Positions 42,721 through 51,281 of a stretch of 64,000 bases of DNA are shown piece by piece (positions within the stretch are counted from its first letter, which is position 1; each line of letters starts with the position of its first letter). Below the pieces are notes generated by a model. It did not search any database and was not told where the DNA came from. It saw nothing but the letters and a program-made list of their open reading frames with translations. Origin of the DNA: Sphingomicrobium sp. (GTDB taxonomy: Bacteria; Pseudomonadota; Alphaproteobacteria; Sphingomonadales; Sphingomonadaceae); assembly GCA_036563485.1 (NCBI GenBank), contig DATCMI010000001.1, positions 1,613,501 to 1,677,500 of the forward strand, given 5' to 3'. Made by a program: the position numbers and the translations under genes.

Positions 42721-42918
42721 CTAGCCGAGAAGGCCGACGAGATAGCGGACGACGACCGAGAAGACGGCGTCGGTGCCGGCGAAGAAGACGGCGAGCAGGC
42801 TGGTCATGAAGACGACCATGATGGCGGTGGCGATGGTTTCCTTGCGGGTCGGCCAATGGACCTTGGCGCCTTCGCTGCGGACCTGACGGATGAATTCGCC
42901 GGGGGAGGTGTTGGCCAC
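42721..42918 (-). CDS. secE: preprotein translocase subunit SecE
   Basis: A 65-residue single-span subunit of the SecYEG channel. It contains EFIRQVRSEGAKVHWPTRKE, the conserved cytosolic amphipathic helix, followed by TIATAIMVVFMTSLLAVFFA as the membrane helix. This is the short alphaproteobacterial form. It precedes nusG and follows tRNA-Trp, the normal neighbourhood. Confidence 0.94.
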   Translation of the reverse strand: MANTSPGEFIRQVRSEGAKVHWPTRKETIATAIMVVFMTSLLAVFFAGTDAVFSVVVRYLVGLLG

Positions 42919-43022
42919 GTGTCGCTCGCTTCCAGATAGAAAAGCGCCCCGCGAGACCTGACGGCCGGCGGGGCTGGGTGCGACTTAGCGCTGCGCCGCT
43001 GAGTCTTCAAGGTTGCACCGTT

Positions 43023-43090
43023 GTCACGGCAGTAAATCCCGTGACGTCAGACGGGTTCGGCTGCGCCGACCTGCTGGCCGGCCGTTCGCA
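43023..43090 (+). repeat. dispersed hairpin repeat family 1, copy B
   Basis: GTCACGG...CCCGTGAC followed by GTCAGACGGGTTCGGCTGCG and CGACCTGCTGGCCGGCCGT. The tail is nearly identical to copy C at 48095. It lies between secE and tRNA-Trp. Confidence 0.7.
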
Positions 43091-43141
43091 TCCGCTTCGC
43101 GGAAGCAGCGTCTAGCGAGCGCTAGCAGCCTTGTTCCGGCG

Positions 43142-43217
43142 TGGCAGGGGCAGAGGGACTCGAACCCACGACCCTCGGTTTTGGAGACCGATGCTCTACC
43201 AACTGAGCTATACCCCT
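43142..43217 (-). tRNA. tRNA-Trp (anticodon CCA)
   Basis: A 76-base gene on the minus strand. AGGGGTA/TGCCCCT form the acceptor, the anticodon stem TCGGT/ACCGA encloses CTCCAAA with anticodon CCA, and GTGGG-TTCGAGT-CCCTC (with one G-T pair) is the T arm. The 3' CCA is encoded. Its place before secE is the conserved one. Confidence 0.95.
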
Positions 43218-43229
43218 AGGCCGCCGCGC

Positions 43230-43258
43230 GAGGTAGCCAGCCGCGGGCGTTGACGCAA
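43230..43258 (-). promoter_or_regulatory. possible tRNA-Trp promoter
   Basis: On the minus strand TTGCGT (43253-43258), a 17-base spacer and TACCTC (43230-43235), about 13 bases before the tRNA. Confidence 0.4.
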
Positions 43259-43301
43259 GGTTGGAAGCTCGTTCCCAGGCTCAAGTGTCGAGGCCTTTCC
43301 G

Positions 43302-44684
43302 TCAGTTCGCGAGATAGGGCGCGACATTGTCGGCAATATCGCGCAACTCCGCGTCGGTGAGCGGCATCCGCCGCTTGAACGTCGCCCATTGCTGGAGCGG
43401 CATCGGCCGCTGCCCGACGATCGGCGTGTCGGACCCGTAAAGGATCCGTCCGAAGCCCGCCTGGCGGAGCAGGACCGCGAGGCGCTCCACATCCGCTTCG
43501 GCCGTGTCCTCGCGCACCCAGTCGGCGACATCGATATAGAGGTTGGCGGCGCGCGGGTCGCGGTTGGCGAGCGCTTGGCTGTAGACGGCGAGAACATCGT
43601 CCCACTGGTCGCCGGCGCCGCTGCCGACATGCGCGATCTGAACGGGAATGTGCGGGCTTTGCGGCAGCACCTGTTCAAGAAAGATGCGGGAGTATTCGGC
43701 GCCGCCCTTCGGCCACAGGTGGACGACGATCGCGAGCCCCTTGCTGTCCGCCGCCCGGAAAAAGGCTTGAACCCTGGCGAGATGATCGGCGCGCTTCAGG
43801 TCGATCTTGTTGTTGTTGAAGTGAAGCTTCATGCCACGCACGCGAGAGTTGGCGGCGCAGCGGTTCAGCTCCTCGATCGCGAACGGCGCGAGCGGGCTGA
43901 CGCTGCAGAAGGGGACAAGGCGGCCCGGATAGCGGCCGGTCTGTTCGATTACCCAGTCGTTGGCGGCGCGGGTTGCCGCGGCCTGTTCCGCGACCGGTTT
44001 GGACCGCAGGCGGCCATCCAGCCAAAAGGCCGTCGACAGCACCGTCGCTCGCTCGATACCCGCCTCGTCAAGACGCATGATCAGGGTCTTCGCATCGACT
44101 GGGGTGCGGAAGGGGTTGCGGACCTTATCGGTGATGCTTTCCGAAACGATGCGCCACGCGCCCTTCTGCTTTTCGAAGGCGATGATGAAATGCTTGTCAT
44201 ATTCGCCTTCTTCGTCCGCGAATGCGACGCCGGCGACCACGGCGACATTCTTGTCGATGGCAAAGCTGTTGGGAACGAACCGTAGACCTGTCCCGTGGCC
44301 TTCCACCACCGCCCCGATCGCCGCGCGCCCAGTGACCCAATAATCCGTGTCCCAGAAGATGTTCAGGACGATGGCATTGTTGGCGTAAAGGTTGCCGATC
44401 TCGCCGGTTCCCGAGATCCTCTCGCGCTTGCGGACCGCCGCCCGGAGCGAGGGCGGCAAGACGACTTCGGGCAGCAGCTTGGTCGGCGGGTCGATTAGCG
44501 CCTCTCCGAAGACATGCTGGTGATGATCGGTGAGCGGGACGATCTGCGCGCGTGCTGCGACAGCACTCGTGGACTTTTGTCCTTGCGGTGGAGCGGCCGC
44601 CATCGGCTCCACGGCCGAGGCGCAGGCGGCGATCCCCACCAAAAGGAGCGCCGCGAACATGTTGGTACTTTTGAACGTCGTCAT
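43302..44684 (-). CDS. amidohydrolase-2 family protein with an inserted NTF2-like region
   Basis: A 460-residue exported protein with a possible lipoprotein signal (LLLVGIAAC). The TIM-barrel metal motif appears early in PLTDHHQHVFG. Before the barrel continues there is an insertion of about 120 residues (roughly 75-195) with VVLPPSLRAAVRKRERI, YANNAIVLNIFWDTDYWVTG and KQKGAWRIVSESI, which reads like a SnoaL/NTF2-type domain. The barrel then resumes: ATVLSTAFWLDGR, GMKLHFNNNK, LAIVVHLWPKGG, VQIAHVGSG and ILYGSDTPIVG with the metal-binding H, H and D. Substrate unknown. It is divergent from an AraC-type regulator that may control it. Confidence 0.75.
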   Translation of the reverse strand: MTTFKSTNMFAALLLVGIAACASAVEPMAAAPPQGQKSTSAVAARAQIVPLTDHHQHVFGEALIDPPTKLLPEVVLPPSLRAAVRKRERISGTGEIGNLYANNAIVLNIFWDTDYWVTGRAAIGAVVEGHGTGLRFVPNSFAIDKNVAVVAGVAFADEEGEYDKHFIIAFEKQKGAWRIVSESITDKVRNPFRTPVDAKTLIMRLDEAGIERATVLSTAFWLDGRLRSKPVAEQAAATRAANDWVIEQTGRYPGRLVPFCSVSPLAPFAIEELNRCAANSRVRGMKLHFNNNKIDLKRADHLARVQAFFRAADSKGLAIVVHLWPKGGAEYSRIFLEQVLPQSPHIPVQIAHVGSGAGDQWDDVLAVYSQALANRDPRAANLYIDVADWVREDTAEADVERLAVLLRQAGFGRILYGSDTPIVGQRPMPLQQWATFKRRMPLTDAELRDIADNVAPYLAN

Positions 44685-44782
44685 GATCCCCGAACCCGCC
44701 TTTGCATCAGCACGGTCGATTATTGCCTTCGCTGCGAACAGTATTGGACGTTTCCAAGGCGGCCCGGCACAAGCAACGCCGA

Positions 44783-45619
44783 ATGATACGATCGCATGAT
44801 CATGACCGGCGGGAAATCGCCCGCGGGATCCAGCAGCCGCTGCGCTCGCTATCTGGGGCGAAAGCGTTCCGGGTCATCGATCCGGCCGCCTCCTGGATCG
44901 CGGAGCACACGCACGATTGGCCGGTGCTGTCGATCTACGTCATGGGTGACGTCAACAAGCTTCAGCAAAGCGGCGACGTGCGGGTCAACCGCCCCGCGGT
45001 CACGCTTCATGGCCCGGGCGAGGCGCATGCGGCGCGGGTCGGCTGCGACGGGCTGGAGCAGATCGACGTAGAATTCGATCCCGATTGGCTGCCCGAGGGC
45101 TCAAGACTGGCGCGCGATCGGACTGTGACGGTGTGGAATGGCGGCCGGGTCGCGGCGGCGGGCCGAAAGCTCGGCGAGCTTTGGCAGGCCGCGGGGACTT
45201 CGGAAGCCGAGCTCCGGAAGGCGACCGCGCAGCTGCTCCGTACAGCCAGTGTCGAGAAGGATAAGCAGGTGCCGCAGTGGCTTGGCACCGCGGTCGAGCG
45301 GGCGCACAGCCTTGACGACCTGAGTACGACCGGATTGGCGCGCGAGCTGGGCTTGCACCCTGGGTGGTTCGCGCAGGCCTATCGCGCACTGGTCGGCGAA
45401 GGCGTTCGCGAAACCGCACAACGCGCGCGGGTCGAGCATGCGGCGAGGCTGCTTCGCTATTCGAACCTCCCGCTCGCCGACATTGCTGCCGATGCCGGCT
45501 TTTGCGACCAAAGCCACATGAACCGCTGTTTCCGCCGGCTACTCGCGCGGACCCCGGCAATGATCAGGAGCGAGGGCGCGCAACTCAGACCCGCTGCGGA
45601 GCGTCTGGCGAACGCTTAG
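44783..45619 (+). CDS. AraC family transcriptional regulator
   Basis: A 278-residue regulator with a poorly conserved N-terminal sensing part (EHTHDWPVLSIYVMGDV and LHGPGEAHAARVG look like a cupin) and a C-terminal double helix-turn-helix. The second helix region is PLADIAADAGFCDQSHMNRC followed by FRRLLARTPA, the standard AraC signature. The frame is open for 27 codons before 44783, but those residues show no domain. It is divergent from the amidohydrolase, a likely target. The inducer is unknown. Confidence 0.83.
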   Translation: MIRSHDHDRREIARGIQQPLRSLSGAKAFRVIDPAASWIAEHTHDWPVLSIYVMGDVNKLQQSGDVRVNRPAVTLHGPGEAHAARVGCDGLEQIDVEFDPDWLPEGSRLARDRTVTVWNGGRVAAAGRKLGELWQAAGTSEAELRKATAQLLRTASVEKDKQVPQWLGTAVERAHSLDDLSTTGLARELGLHPGWFAQAYRALVGEGVRETAQRARVEHAARLLRYSNLPLADIAADAGFCDQSHMNRCFRRLLARTPAMIRSEGAQLRPAAERLANA

Positions 45620-45649
45620 TTGCCACGGACCGAGCCCGGGCCAAAGAAA

Positions 45650-47623
45650 TCACCTAACGACCGGGAGCCCGATCCAGGTGCCTTGCGCGCCGGTAAAGAC
45701 CTTCTGCGTTGCGGCTTTGTAGTCGCTCCGCTGCGCGAAGAAGATGTTGGGGACGAAGGTCTGCGGGTTGCGGTCGTAGAGTGGGAACCAGCTCGACTGG
45801 ACTTGGACCATCAGCCGATGGCCGGGCTGGACGACATAGTTCACGGCAGGAAGCGCGAATTCATAAGTTAGCGGCGCGTTGGGGGTCAGCGGCTGGGGAT
45901 TGGCGGGATCGGCGCGGTAGCGGCCGCGGATGACATCCATTGCGATCGGCAGCTGGTAGCCGGCCATCGCGGGTCTCCCGGGCACCTCGGCGGGATAGAC
46001 GTCGATCAGCTTGACGATCCAGTCGCTGTCACTGCCGCTGGTGGCGGCGACAAGGTGGACGAGCGGCGTGCCTTCGAGCGACAGCGGCGCTTCGAGCGGC
46101 CCTGTCGAGTAAGTGAGGACGTCCGGCCGAGCGGCGGCGAAGCGCTGATCGTCGGTCAGCCAGAAGCGCCAGGTCGAGCCGTCCGCCCAGGGCGAGAGGT
46201 TGGGCCTGGCGCGATACGGGACCGGCTTGGCAGGGTCGGAGACATAGCTGTCGGACGCCATGCCTGCCGGTGCGGTGAAGGCGAGCTGCTTGCCGGGCGC
46301 GAGGTAGAGCGGCGTCAGCGCGGTGGGACAATTGCGGGCGCAGGCGCGGGGCCAGTCGCCGAGGCGCTCCCACCGGTTCGTGCCCGCTTCGAAGGCCGTG
46401 ACCCTGGCGATGCGCGGGTCCGGGCCGCCTTTCAGGTGCCGGTCGAGGAAGGGAATGAGGATGTTGCGGCGGAACCACCGGGCGGTGTCTGCGCGCCAGT
46501 CCAGCGGACCGAGCGCAATGCCGACGTGATTGGCCTGGCCGTGGTTCCACGGTCCGAGGACGAGGTGGGCATCAGGGCTGGACTTGATGGCGTTGAAGGC
46601 GGCCGGCGCGCCGTAAATGTCTTCCTGGTCCCAGAGGCTGCCGACAACCAGGGTCGGCACGCCGAGCGGCTTTCGCGCGAGGATTCTATCGACAGCCTGG
46701 TGCTTCCAGTAGGCGTCATATGCGGGGTGCAGGGTCAGGCGGCGCCAGAAGGGCAGCTGGTCCATGCCCATCGCGCGCCCGTACGCACCGGCGGAGCCGT
46801 AGCGGAGGAAAGCGTCATAATCGTCCCGCACGCGGCTGACCCATTTCCGGTCCGACGCGCGGCTGGCGGTCTGGCCGTAGACGTAGCTGGTCATCTCCTG
46901 CCGGAATGCGCCGTTGTGGAACCAGTCGTCGCCTTTCCAGACATCAACCATTGGGTTGATCGGCACGGCGGCCTTCAAGGCAGGGTGCGGATCGACGAGG
47001 CTCATGAGCGTCGTGAAGCCGTCGTAACTGGTGCCGTAGGTGCCGACGCGGCCATTGCTCTGGGCGACGTTCTTCACCAGCCAGTCGACCGTGTCGAAGG
47101 CGTCCGTCGAATGGTCGACAGCGGTGGCGTTGAGCGGACCGCGTATCGGCCGGTTCATCACATAATCGCCCTGTGACCGGTACTTGCCGCGCACGTCCTG
47201 CACGGCAACGATGTAGCCCGCGCGGACCAGCTCCGCCGACAAAGGCGGGAGGATGTTCTCCGGCAGCGGCCCTGCGCCGCCGTAAGCTGTCGCCTTGTCG
47301 GCGGAGTATGGCGTGCGGTCGAGCATGATCGGGAACTTGCCGCGGCCGAGCGGGATGATGAGGACGGTGTAGAGCTTCGTGCCGTCGCGCATCGGGATCA
47401 TCACCTGGCGGCGGACATACTGGAAGTGGACGATGGGCGCGGCAAAGGCCTGCGGCATGTCCCCGCGCTGCGAAGGCGAGCGGAACGGCGGCCGGAATTT
47501 ACGCGGGATATCGCCACCGGGCTGCACCGCCGGCTGGACCTGCGGGTCGGCGATCGAGGGTGAAGCGAGCGCAACGGCTGCGGGTAGGAGGGCGAGCTTC
47601 CCGAAGATCGACCGGAGCTTCAT
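45650..47623 (-). CDS. CocE/NonD family hydrolase (S15-type), exported
   Basis: A 657-residue protein with a signal peptide (MKLRSIFGKLALLPAAVALA). VMIPMRDGTKLYTVLIIP opens the alpha/beta hydrolase domain. The nucleophile serine is in GRVGTYGTSYDGFTTLM, the aspartate region in GSLWDQEDIYG and the histidine in GPWNHGQANHVG. The C-terminal jelly roll (X-Pro dipeptidyl-peptidase C-terminal domain) ends with VVQPGHRLMVQVQSSWFPLY. Relatives include cocaine esterase, glutaryl-7-ACA acylase and X-Pro dipeptidases. The substrate is not predictable. The start is placed at the signal peptide. Confidence 0.9.
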   Translation of the reverse strand: MKLRSIFGKLALLPAAVALASPSIADPQVQPAVQPGGDIPRKFRPPFRSPSQRGDMPQAFAAPIVHFQYVRRQVMIPMRDGTKLYTVLIIPLGRGKFPIMLDRTPYSADKATAYGGAGPLPENILPPLSAELVRAGYIVAVQDVRGKYRSQGDYVMNRPIRGPLNATAVDHSTDAFDTVDWLVKNVAQSNGRVGTYGTSYDGFTTLMSLVDPHPALKAAVPINPMVDVWKGDDWFHNGAFRQEMTSYVYGQTASRASDRKWVSRVRDDYDAFLRYGSAGAYGRAMGMDQLPFWRRLTLHPAYDAYWKHQAVDRILARKPLGVPTLVVGSLWDQEDIYGAPAAFNAIKSSPDAHLVLGPWNHGQANHVGIALGPLDWRADTARWFRRNILIPFLDRHLKGGPDPRIARVTAFEAGTNRWERLGDWPRACARNCPTALTPLYLAPGKQLAFTAPAGMASDSYVSDPAKPVPYRARPNLSPWADGSTWRFWLTDDQRFAAARPDVLTYSTGPLEAPLSLEGTPLVHLVAATSGSDSDWIVKLIDVYPAEVPGRPAMAGYQLPIAMDVIRGRYRADPANPQPLTPNAPLTYEFALPAVNYVVQPGHRLMVQVQSSWFPLYDRNPQTFVPNIFFAQRSDYKAATQKVFTGAQGTWIGLPVVR

Positions 47624-47682
47624 CTCGGCCGCTTGGCATGGACTTAGCGACGCGATCAAGCAGACCGTGCTTCTTCGGCGCT

Positions 47683-47723
47683 AGCTCACATTTGCTGGGG
47701 CGAATGCTCCCTTGTGCCCGGGC
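47683..47723 (+). repeat. dispersed hairpin repeat family 2, copy B
   Basis: AGCTCACATTTGC-TGGG-GCGAATGCTCC then CTTGTGCCCGGG. The stem CATTTGC/GCGAATG matches copy A (CGTTTGC/GCAAACG) with changes that keep pairing. It stops two bases before the PilZ stop codon. Confidence 0.55.
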
Positions 47724-47725
47724 GC

Positions 47726-48007
47726 TTAGGCCGGAAAGTCGCTCTCGGCGAGAAACTGCGCGCCGGCGCTCCCCGGCAGGGCCCAGCGGACCTGGGCCTT
47801 GACCTGGCCCATGCGCGGAATGGCGATTTCAAGGCGTTCGCCGATCCGGAAGTCGCGGTCGGACTCGAGGCGGCAGCCTTCGTCGGAGAAGTTGCTGAGC
47901 TTGACCGGCGACTTGCTGCCGTCGACGCGGTGCACCACCGCCTCGATCTCGACGTCCTGACGGTCCCTACGCCCTACCCATCCATGCATTCGCTGCACGA
48001 CAGACAC
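47726..48007 (-). CDS. PilZ domain protein
   Basis: A 93-residue single-domain protein. GRRDRQDVEIEAVVHR provides the arginine-rich c-di-GMP-binding start (R-x-x-x-R type) and LSNFSDEGCRLES the (D/N)-x-S-x-x-G motif, so c-di-GMP binding is plausible. Nothing else is attached, so it would act through partner proteins. No cyclase or flagellar gene is beside it. Confidence 0.85.
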   Translation of the reverse strand: MSVVQRMHGWVGRRDRQDVEIEAVVHRVDGSKSPVKLSNFSDEGCRLESDRDFRIGERLEIAIPRMGQVKAQVRWALPGSAGAQFLAESDFPA

Positions 48008-48094
48008 TCCCCATTCGACACCAGCGTGCCTTGTAGGGGTGCGCCGTAAAAGAATGCTTAAGCCGGACTAAGGAAGGTTAGGCGCCAGCGAGCC

Positions 48095-48162
48095 GTCACG
48101 AGAGTGAATCTCGTGACGTCAGACGGGTTCAGCTGCGCGGACCCGCTGGCCGGCCGTCGCGA
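48095..48162 (+). repeat. dispersed hairpin repeat family 1, copy C
   Basis: GTCACGAGA-GTGAA-TCTCGTGAC, a perfect nine-base-pair hairpin, followed by GTCAGACGGGTTCAGCTGCG and GGACCCGCTGGCCGGCCGT. Relative to copy A the stem shows a G-C to A-T swap that keeps pairing. It lies between the PilZ gene and the acyl-AMP ligase; a further hairpin GCGATTGC-GCA-GCAATCGC follows at 48179-48197. Confidence 0.7.
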
Positions 48163-48215
48163 TCTCTTCGCGCTGCTCGCGATTGCGCAGCAATCGCAGC
48201 GCTGCGCTCGGCCGC

Positions 48216-49982
48216 TCAGGCCGCGATGTCGAAGGGGACGATCTCACCGGATAGGTAGAGGTTGCGCGCCTTGGTGCGCGACAGCTTGCCCGAGCTAGTG
48301 CGGGGCAGGGTGCGTGGCGGGACAAGCTCGACCACCGGCGTGATGCCGGTGATGGCCCGGACGCGCTCGCGGATCTCGTCGCGGAGGCGGCCGCGCTCTT
48401 CGTTATCGCTGACGCGGCAGTGGACGAGGACCGCCGGCGTTTCCTCGCCGGACGGGCCGGTGATCGCAAAGGCGGCGATGTCGCCGGACTTGAAGCCCGG
48501 CAGCTGCTCGACCGCCCATTCGATGTCCTGCGGCCAGTGGTTGCGGCCATTGATGATGATCATGTCCTTGGCGCGGCCGACGATGAAGATGTAGCCGCCC
48601 GACATGTAGCCCATGTCGCCGGTGTCCAGCCAACCGTCGTCGCTGAGGCAGGCGGCGGTGGATTCGGGGTCGCGGAAATAGCTGTGCATGACGCTCTGCC
48701 CGCGCACGAACACCTTGCCGATGCCGCGGTCGGGAAGGAGGTCGCCTTCCGCGCTGCGGACCTCGATCTCCATGCCGGTGACCGGCTTGCCGCAATTGAC
48801 GATCGCGCGGTAGCGCTTGGGCCGGTCCTGGCCGCCGTCGCCGCCGCCCGAAAGCTCGGTTTCCTCGACCAGTTCGAGCCGAATGCCCTCGCCCGGCGGC
48901 ATCAGCGATACGGCAAGCGTCGCTTCGGCAAGGCCGTAGCTGGGGCAGAAGGCGCTCGCCTGGAATCCGGCTGACGCGAAGCTGTCGACGAACGCCTGCA
49001 TGACGTCCGGGCGGATCATGTCGGCGCCGTTGCCGGCGATCCGCCAGCGCGACAGGTCGAAGCGGTCCTCGGCCTTGGTCTGCGAGCTCATGCGGCGCGA
49101 GCAAATGTCGTAGCCGAAGGTCGGCGAATAGCTGACGCTGGTGCCCGGGTTGCGGGTGATCATGTCGAGCCAGGCAAGCGGGCGGCGCGCAAAGTCCTCG
49201 GTCTTCAGATAATCGACCGAGATCTGCAGCGAGACCGGCGACAGGAAGCAGCCGACCAGGCCCATGTCATGATACCAGGGCAGCCAGGAGATGCAGCGGT
49301 CGCTGTCCTGGACCTGAAGGCCGATGCCGTGGGCGCGGAGGTTGTCGAGGAGCGCTCGGTGGGTGACCGCGACGCCGTGCGGGAAGCGCGTGGAGCCGCT
49401 GGAATATTGCAGATAGGCAATGTCGTCCGGCGACGCGTGCGGAAGAGCCGCATCGGCGGCCTCGACATCGGCGAGCGTGTCCCACGACTGGCTGCGCGCA
49501 CCGGCCTTGCCAGCGGCGGCGGCGCCATATTCGGCGAGTTCGGGCGGGTAGATGAAGAGAGCCGGATCGCAGCTGCCGAGCTGGACGGCGAGCTGGTCGA
49601 CATAGGTTTCGCGGCCGCCGAAGCTGGTCGGTAGCGGAAGCGGCACCGGCCAGGCGCCGGCATAGACGGCGCCGAAGAAGCTGCTGGCGAATTCAGGGCC
49701 GGTCTCGGCAACCATCGCGACGCGGTCGCCGGGCTTGATGCCGAGGGCGATGAAGCGCTGCGCCTGGCCAAGCGCGTCCTTGCGGAGCTGGGCGTAAGTA
49801 TAGGCCAAGGCAAGCGTGCCACGGGCGTCGTGGAAGTTCAGGCCGCGTCGTCCCTGCGCCGCATAATCGAGTGCGTCACCGATCGTCGCGAAGTCGGCGA
49901 GCCGCCGCGGCTGCGCGTCGAGGGTCGGCGTTGCGCCCGGCGGGGCAAGCTCGTTCTTCACTGAGGCGTTGCGTTCGAGCAC
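48216..49982 (-). CDS. fatty acyl-AMP ligase (AMP-binding family)
   Basis: A 588-residue adenylate-forming enzyme of the FAAL type, which activates fatty acids as acyl-AMP for transfer to an acyl carrier protein rather than CoA. The P-loop motif is in AYLQYSSGSTRFPHGVAVTH. WLPWYHDMGLVGCFL and SYSPTFGYDICSRR are FAAL-typical, and WLDTGDMGYMSGGYIFIVGR followed by KDMIIINGRNHWPQDIE is the adenylate-binding and hinge region. Start is a GTG at 49982; another GTG at 49961 is possible. No polyketide synthase or carrier protein is adjacent, so the product is unknown; a lipid-building role is plausible. Confidence 0.88.
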   Translation of the reverse strand: MLERNASVKNELAPPGATPTLDAQPRRLADFATIGDALDYAAQGRRGLNFHDARGTLALAYTYAQLRKDALGQAQRFIALGIKPGDRVAMVAETGPEFASSFFGAVYAGAWPVPLPLPTSFGGRETYVDQLAVQLGSCDPALFIYPPELAEYGAAAAGKAGARSQSWDTLADVEAADAALPHASPDDIAYLQYSSGSTRFPHGVAVTHRALLDNLRAHGIGLQVQDSDRCISWLPWYHDMGLVGCFLSPVSLQISVDYLKTEDFARRPLAWLDMITRNPGTSVSYSPTFGYDICSRRMSSQTKAEDRFDLSRWRIAGNGADMIRPDVMQAFVDSFASAGFQASAFCPSYGLAEATLAVSLMPPGEGIRLELVEETELSGGGDGGQDRPKRYRAIVNCGKPVTGMEIEVRSAEGDLLPDRGIGKVFVRGQSVMHSYFRDPESTAACLSDDGWLDTGDMGYMSGGYIFIVGRAKDMIIINGRNHWPQDIEWAVEQLPGFKSGDIAAFAITGPSGEETPAVLVHCRVSDNEERGRLRDEIRERVRAITGITPVVELVPPRTLPRTSSGKLSRTKARNLYLSGEIVPFDIAA

Positions 49983-50067
49983 GCCGTCCCTTCCTATTAG
50001 TTGCGCATTCGTAAGCGCTGCTGCAGCCAGCTTCCTGAATGGTTACCGACTGTGGCACAAATTGGGC

Positions 50068-50634
50068 GTGAACGCACGCAAGACGCCCCGGCGAGAGCGG
50101 CCGCCGCTCGATGCTTCGAAGCTTGAGGAGCTTGCCGTGCGCTATGTTGGGCGCTTCGCGACGAGCCGCGCGAAGCTGTGCGCCTATCTGGCGCGAAAGG
50201 TTCGCGAGCGCGGCTGGGACGGGGCAGGGCCGCCGGACTTCGACGCCATCGCCGAGCGCTTCTGCGAGCTCGGCTATGTCGATGACGCTGCTTATGCGCT
50301 GGCGAAGTCGCAATCGCTGGTCAGCCGCGGTTATGGCCGTCGGCGGGTGGACCAGAAGCTTCGGGTGGACGGAATCGGCGAAGAGGATGGCGCAGCGGCG
50401 CGCCAGCTCGCCCAAAGCGAGGCGGTCGAGGCTGCCCTGCGCTTCGCCAAGCGGCGGCGGATCGGCCCGTTCGGCGCCGGGCACGACGACCCGCGCGATC
50501 GGGAGAAAGCCGTCGCGGCGATGGTTCGCGCCGGCCATCCCTTCGCACTCGCTCGAGCGATCGTCTTCCTGCCTCCGGGAGCGGAGGTGGATAGTGAGGG
50601 GCTGCGCGACCAGGCGCGGTTTGCCGACCGCTAA
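50068..50634 (+). CDS. recX: regulatory protein RecX
   Basis: A 188-residue RecA modulator. It contains LEELAVRYVGRFATSRAKLC, YLARKVRERGW, FCELGYVDDAAYALAKSQSL and GYGRRRVDQKLRVDGI, the three-helix repeats of RecX. The GTG at 50068 is chosen because family similarity starts soon after it; the frame is open farther back. recA is not in the window. A cold-shock protein gene follows 41 bases later. Confidence 0.85.
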   Translation: MNARKTPRRERPPLDASKLEELAVRYVGRFATSRAKLCAYLARKVRERGWDGAGPPDFDAIAERFCELGYVDDAAYALAKSQSLVSRGYGRRRVDQKLRVDGIGEEDGAAARQLAQSEAVEAALRFAKRRRIGPFGAGHDDPRDREKAVAAMVRAGHPFALARAIVFLPPGAEVDSEGLRDQARFADR

Positions 50635-50675
50635 AGTCGGTTTGCCGACACTCGCGCCCATGGTAATGGGGTCCT

Positions 50676-51281
50676 ATGGTAAGCGCGTTGATCAGCCTGG
50701 CCGAGGGAGGGGCAGCGCCCATCGTCGAATCACCTCAAGACCTGCATGAGGAAGAGCTTGCCCCGATTACCGGGCGCGTGAAGTGGTTCGATGCGACCCG
50801 CGGCTTCGGCTTCCTGGTCAGCGATGACGTCGACGGCGACGTGCTGCTCCATTTCAGCGTTCTTCGCGAACATGGCCGCCGTAGCCTGCCCGAAGGCGCG
50901 ACGATCGAGTGCGTGCCGGTCCGCCAGCAGCGCGGGCTGCAGGCGAAGCGAATCCTTTCGATCGACTTGAGCTCGGCCTTGCCGCCGCAGCCGCGCTCGT
51001 CCATTCCTTCCGGCGAACGGGCCGACCGCAAGGCGCTTGCCGACGCGGCCGGGGAGTTCGAGCCGGTGGAGGTCAAATGGTTCAATCGCGTTCGCGGCTA
51101 CGGTTTCGTCAAGCGTCCGGAGGAAGCGGGCGGGGACGACGTCTTCGTGCATATGGAGACGGTCAGAAACGCGCAGCTTCCCGAACTGGAGCCCGGCCAG
51201 AAGCTGGAGGCGCGGGTCGCGACCACCGGCAAGGGATTGACGGCGGTCGACCTGCGCGATTGCGCCGACTCGGCGGCCTAG
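50676..51281 (+). CDS. cold-shock protein with two CSD domains
   Basis: A 201-residue nucleic-acid-binding protein with two cold-shock domains. The first has GRVKWFDATRGFGFLVSDD and DVLLHFSVLREHG. The second has VEVKWFNRVRGYGFVKRPEE and DVFVHMETVRN. Both keep aromatic RNP1/RNP2 residues (F in place of some positions), so each should bind single-stranded RNA or DNA. A linker of about 40 residues with PPQPRSSIPSGE joins them. This doubled form is typical of alphaproteobacteria. The DUF192 gene overlaps its last 22 bases. Confidence 0.92.
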   Translation: MVSALISLAEGGAAPIVESPQDLHEEELAPITGRVKWFDATRGFGFLVSDDVDGDVLLHFSVLREHGRRSLPEGATIECVPVRQQRGLQAKRILSIDLSSALPPQPRSSIPSGERADRKALADAAGEFEPVEVKWFNRVRGYGFVKRPEEAGGDDVFVHMETVRNAQLPELEPGQKLEARVATTGKGLTAVDLRDCADSAA

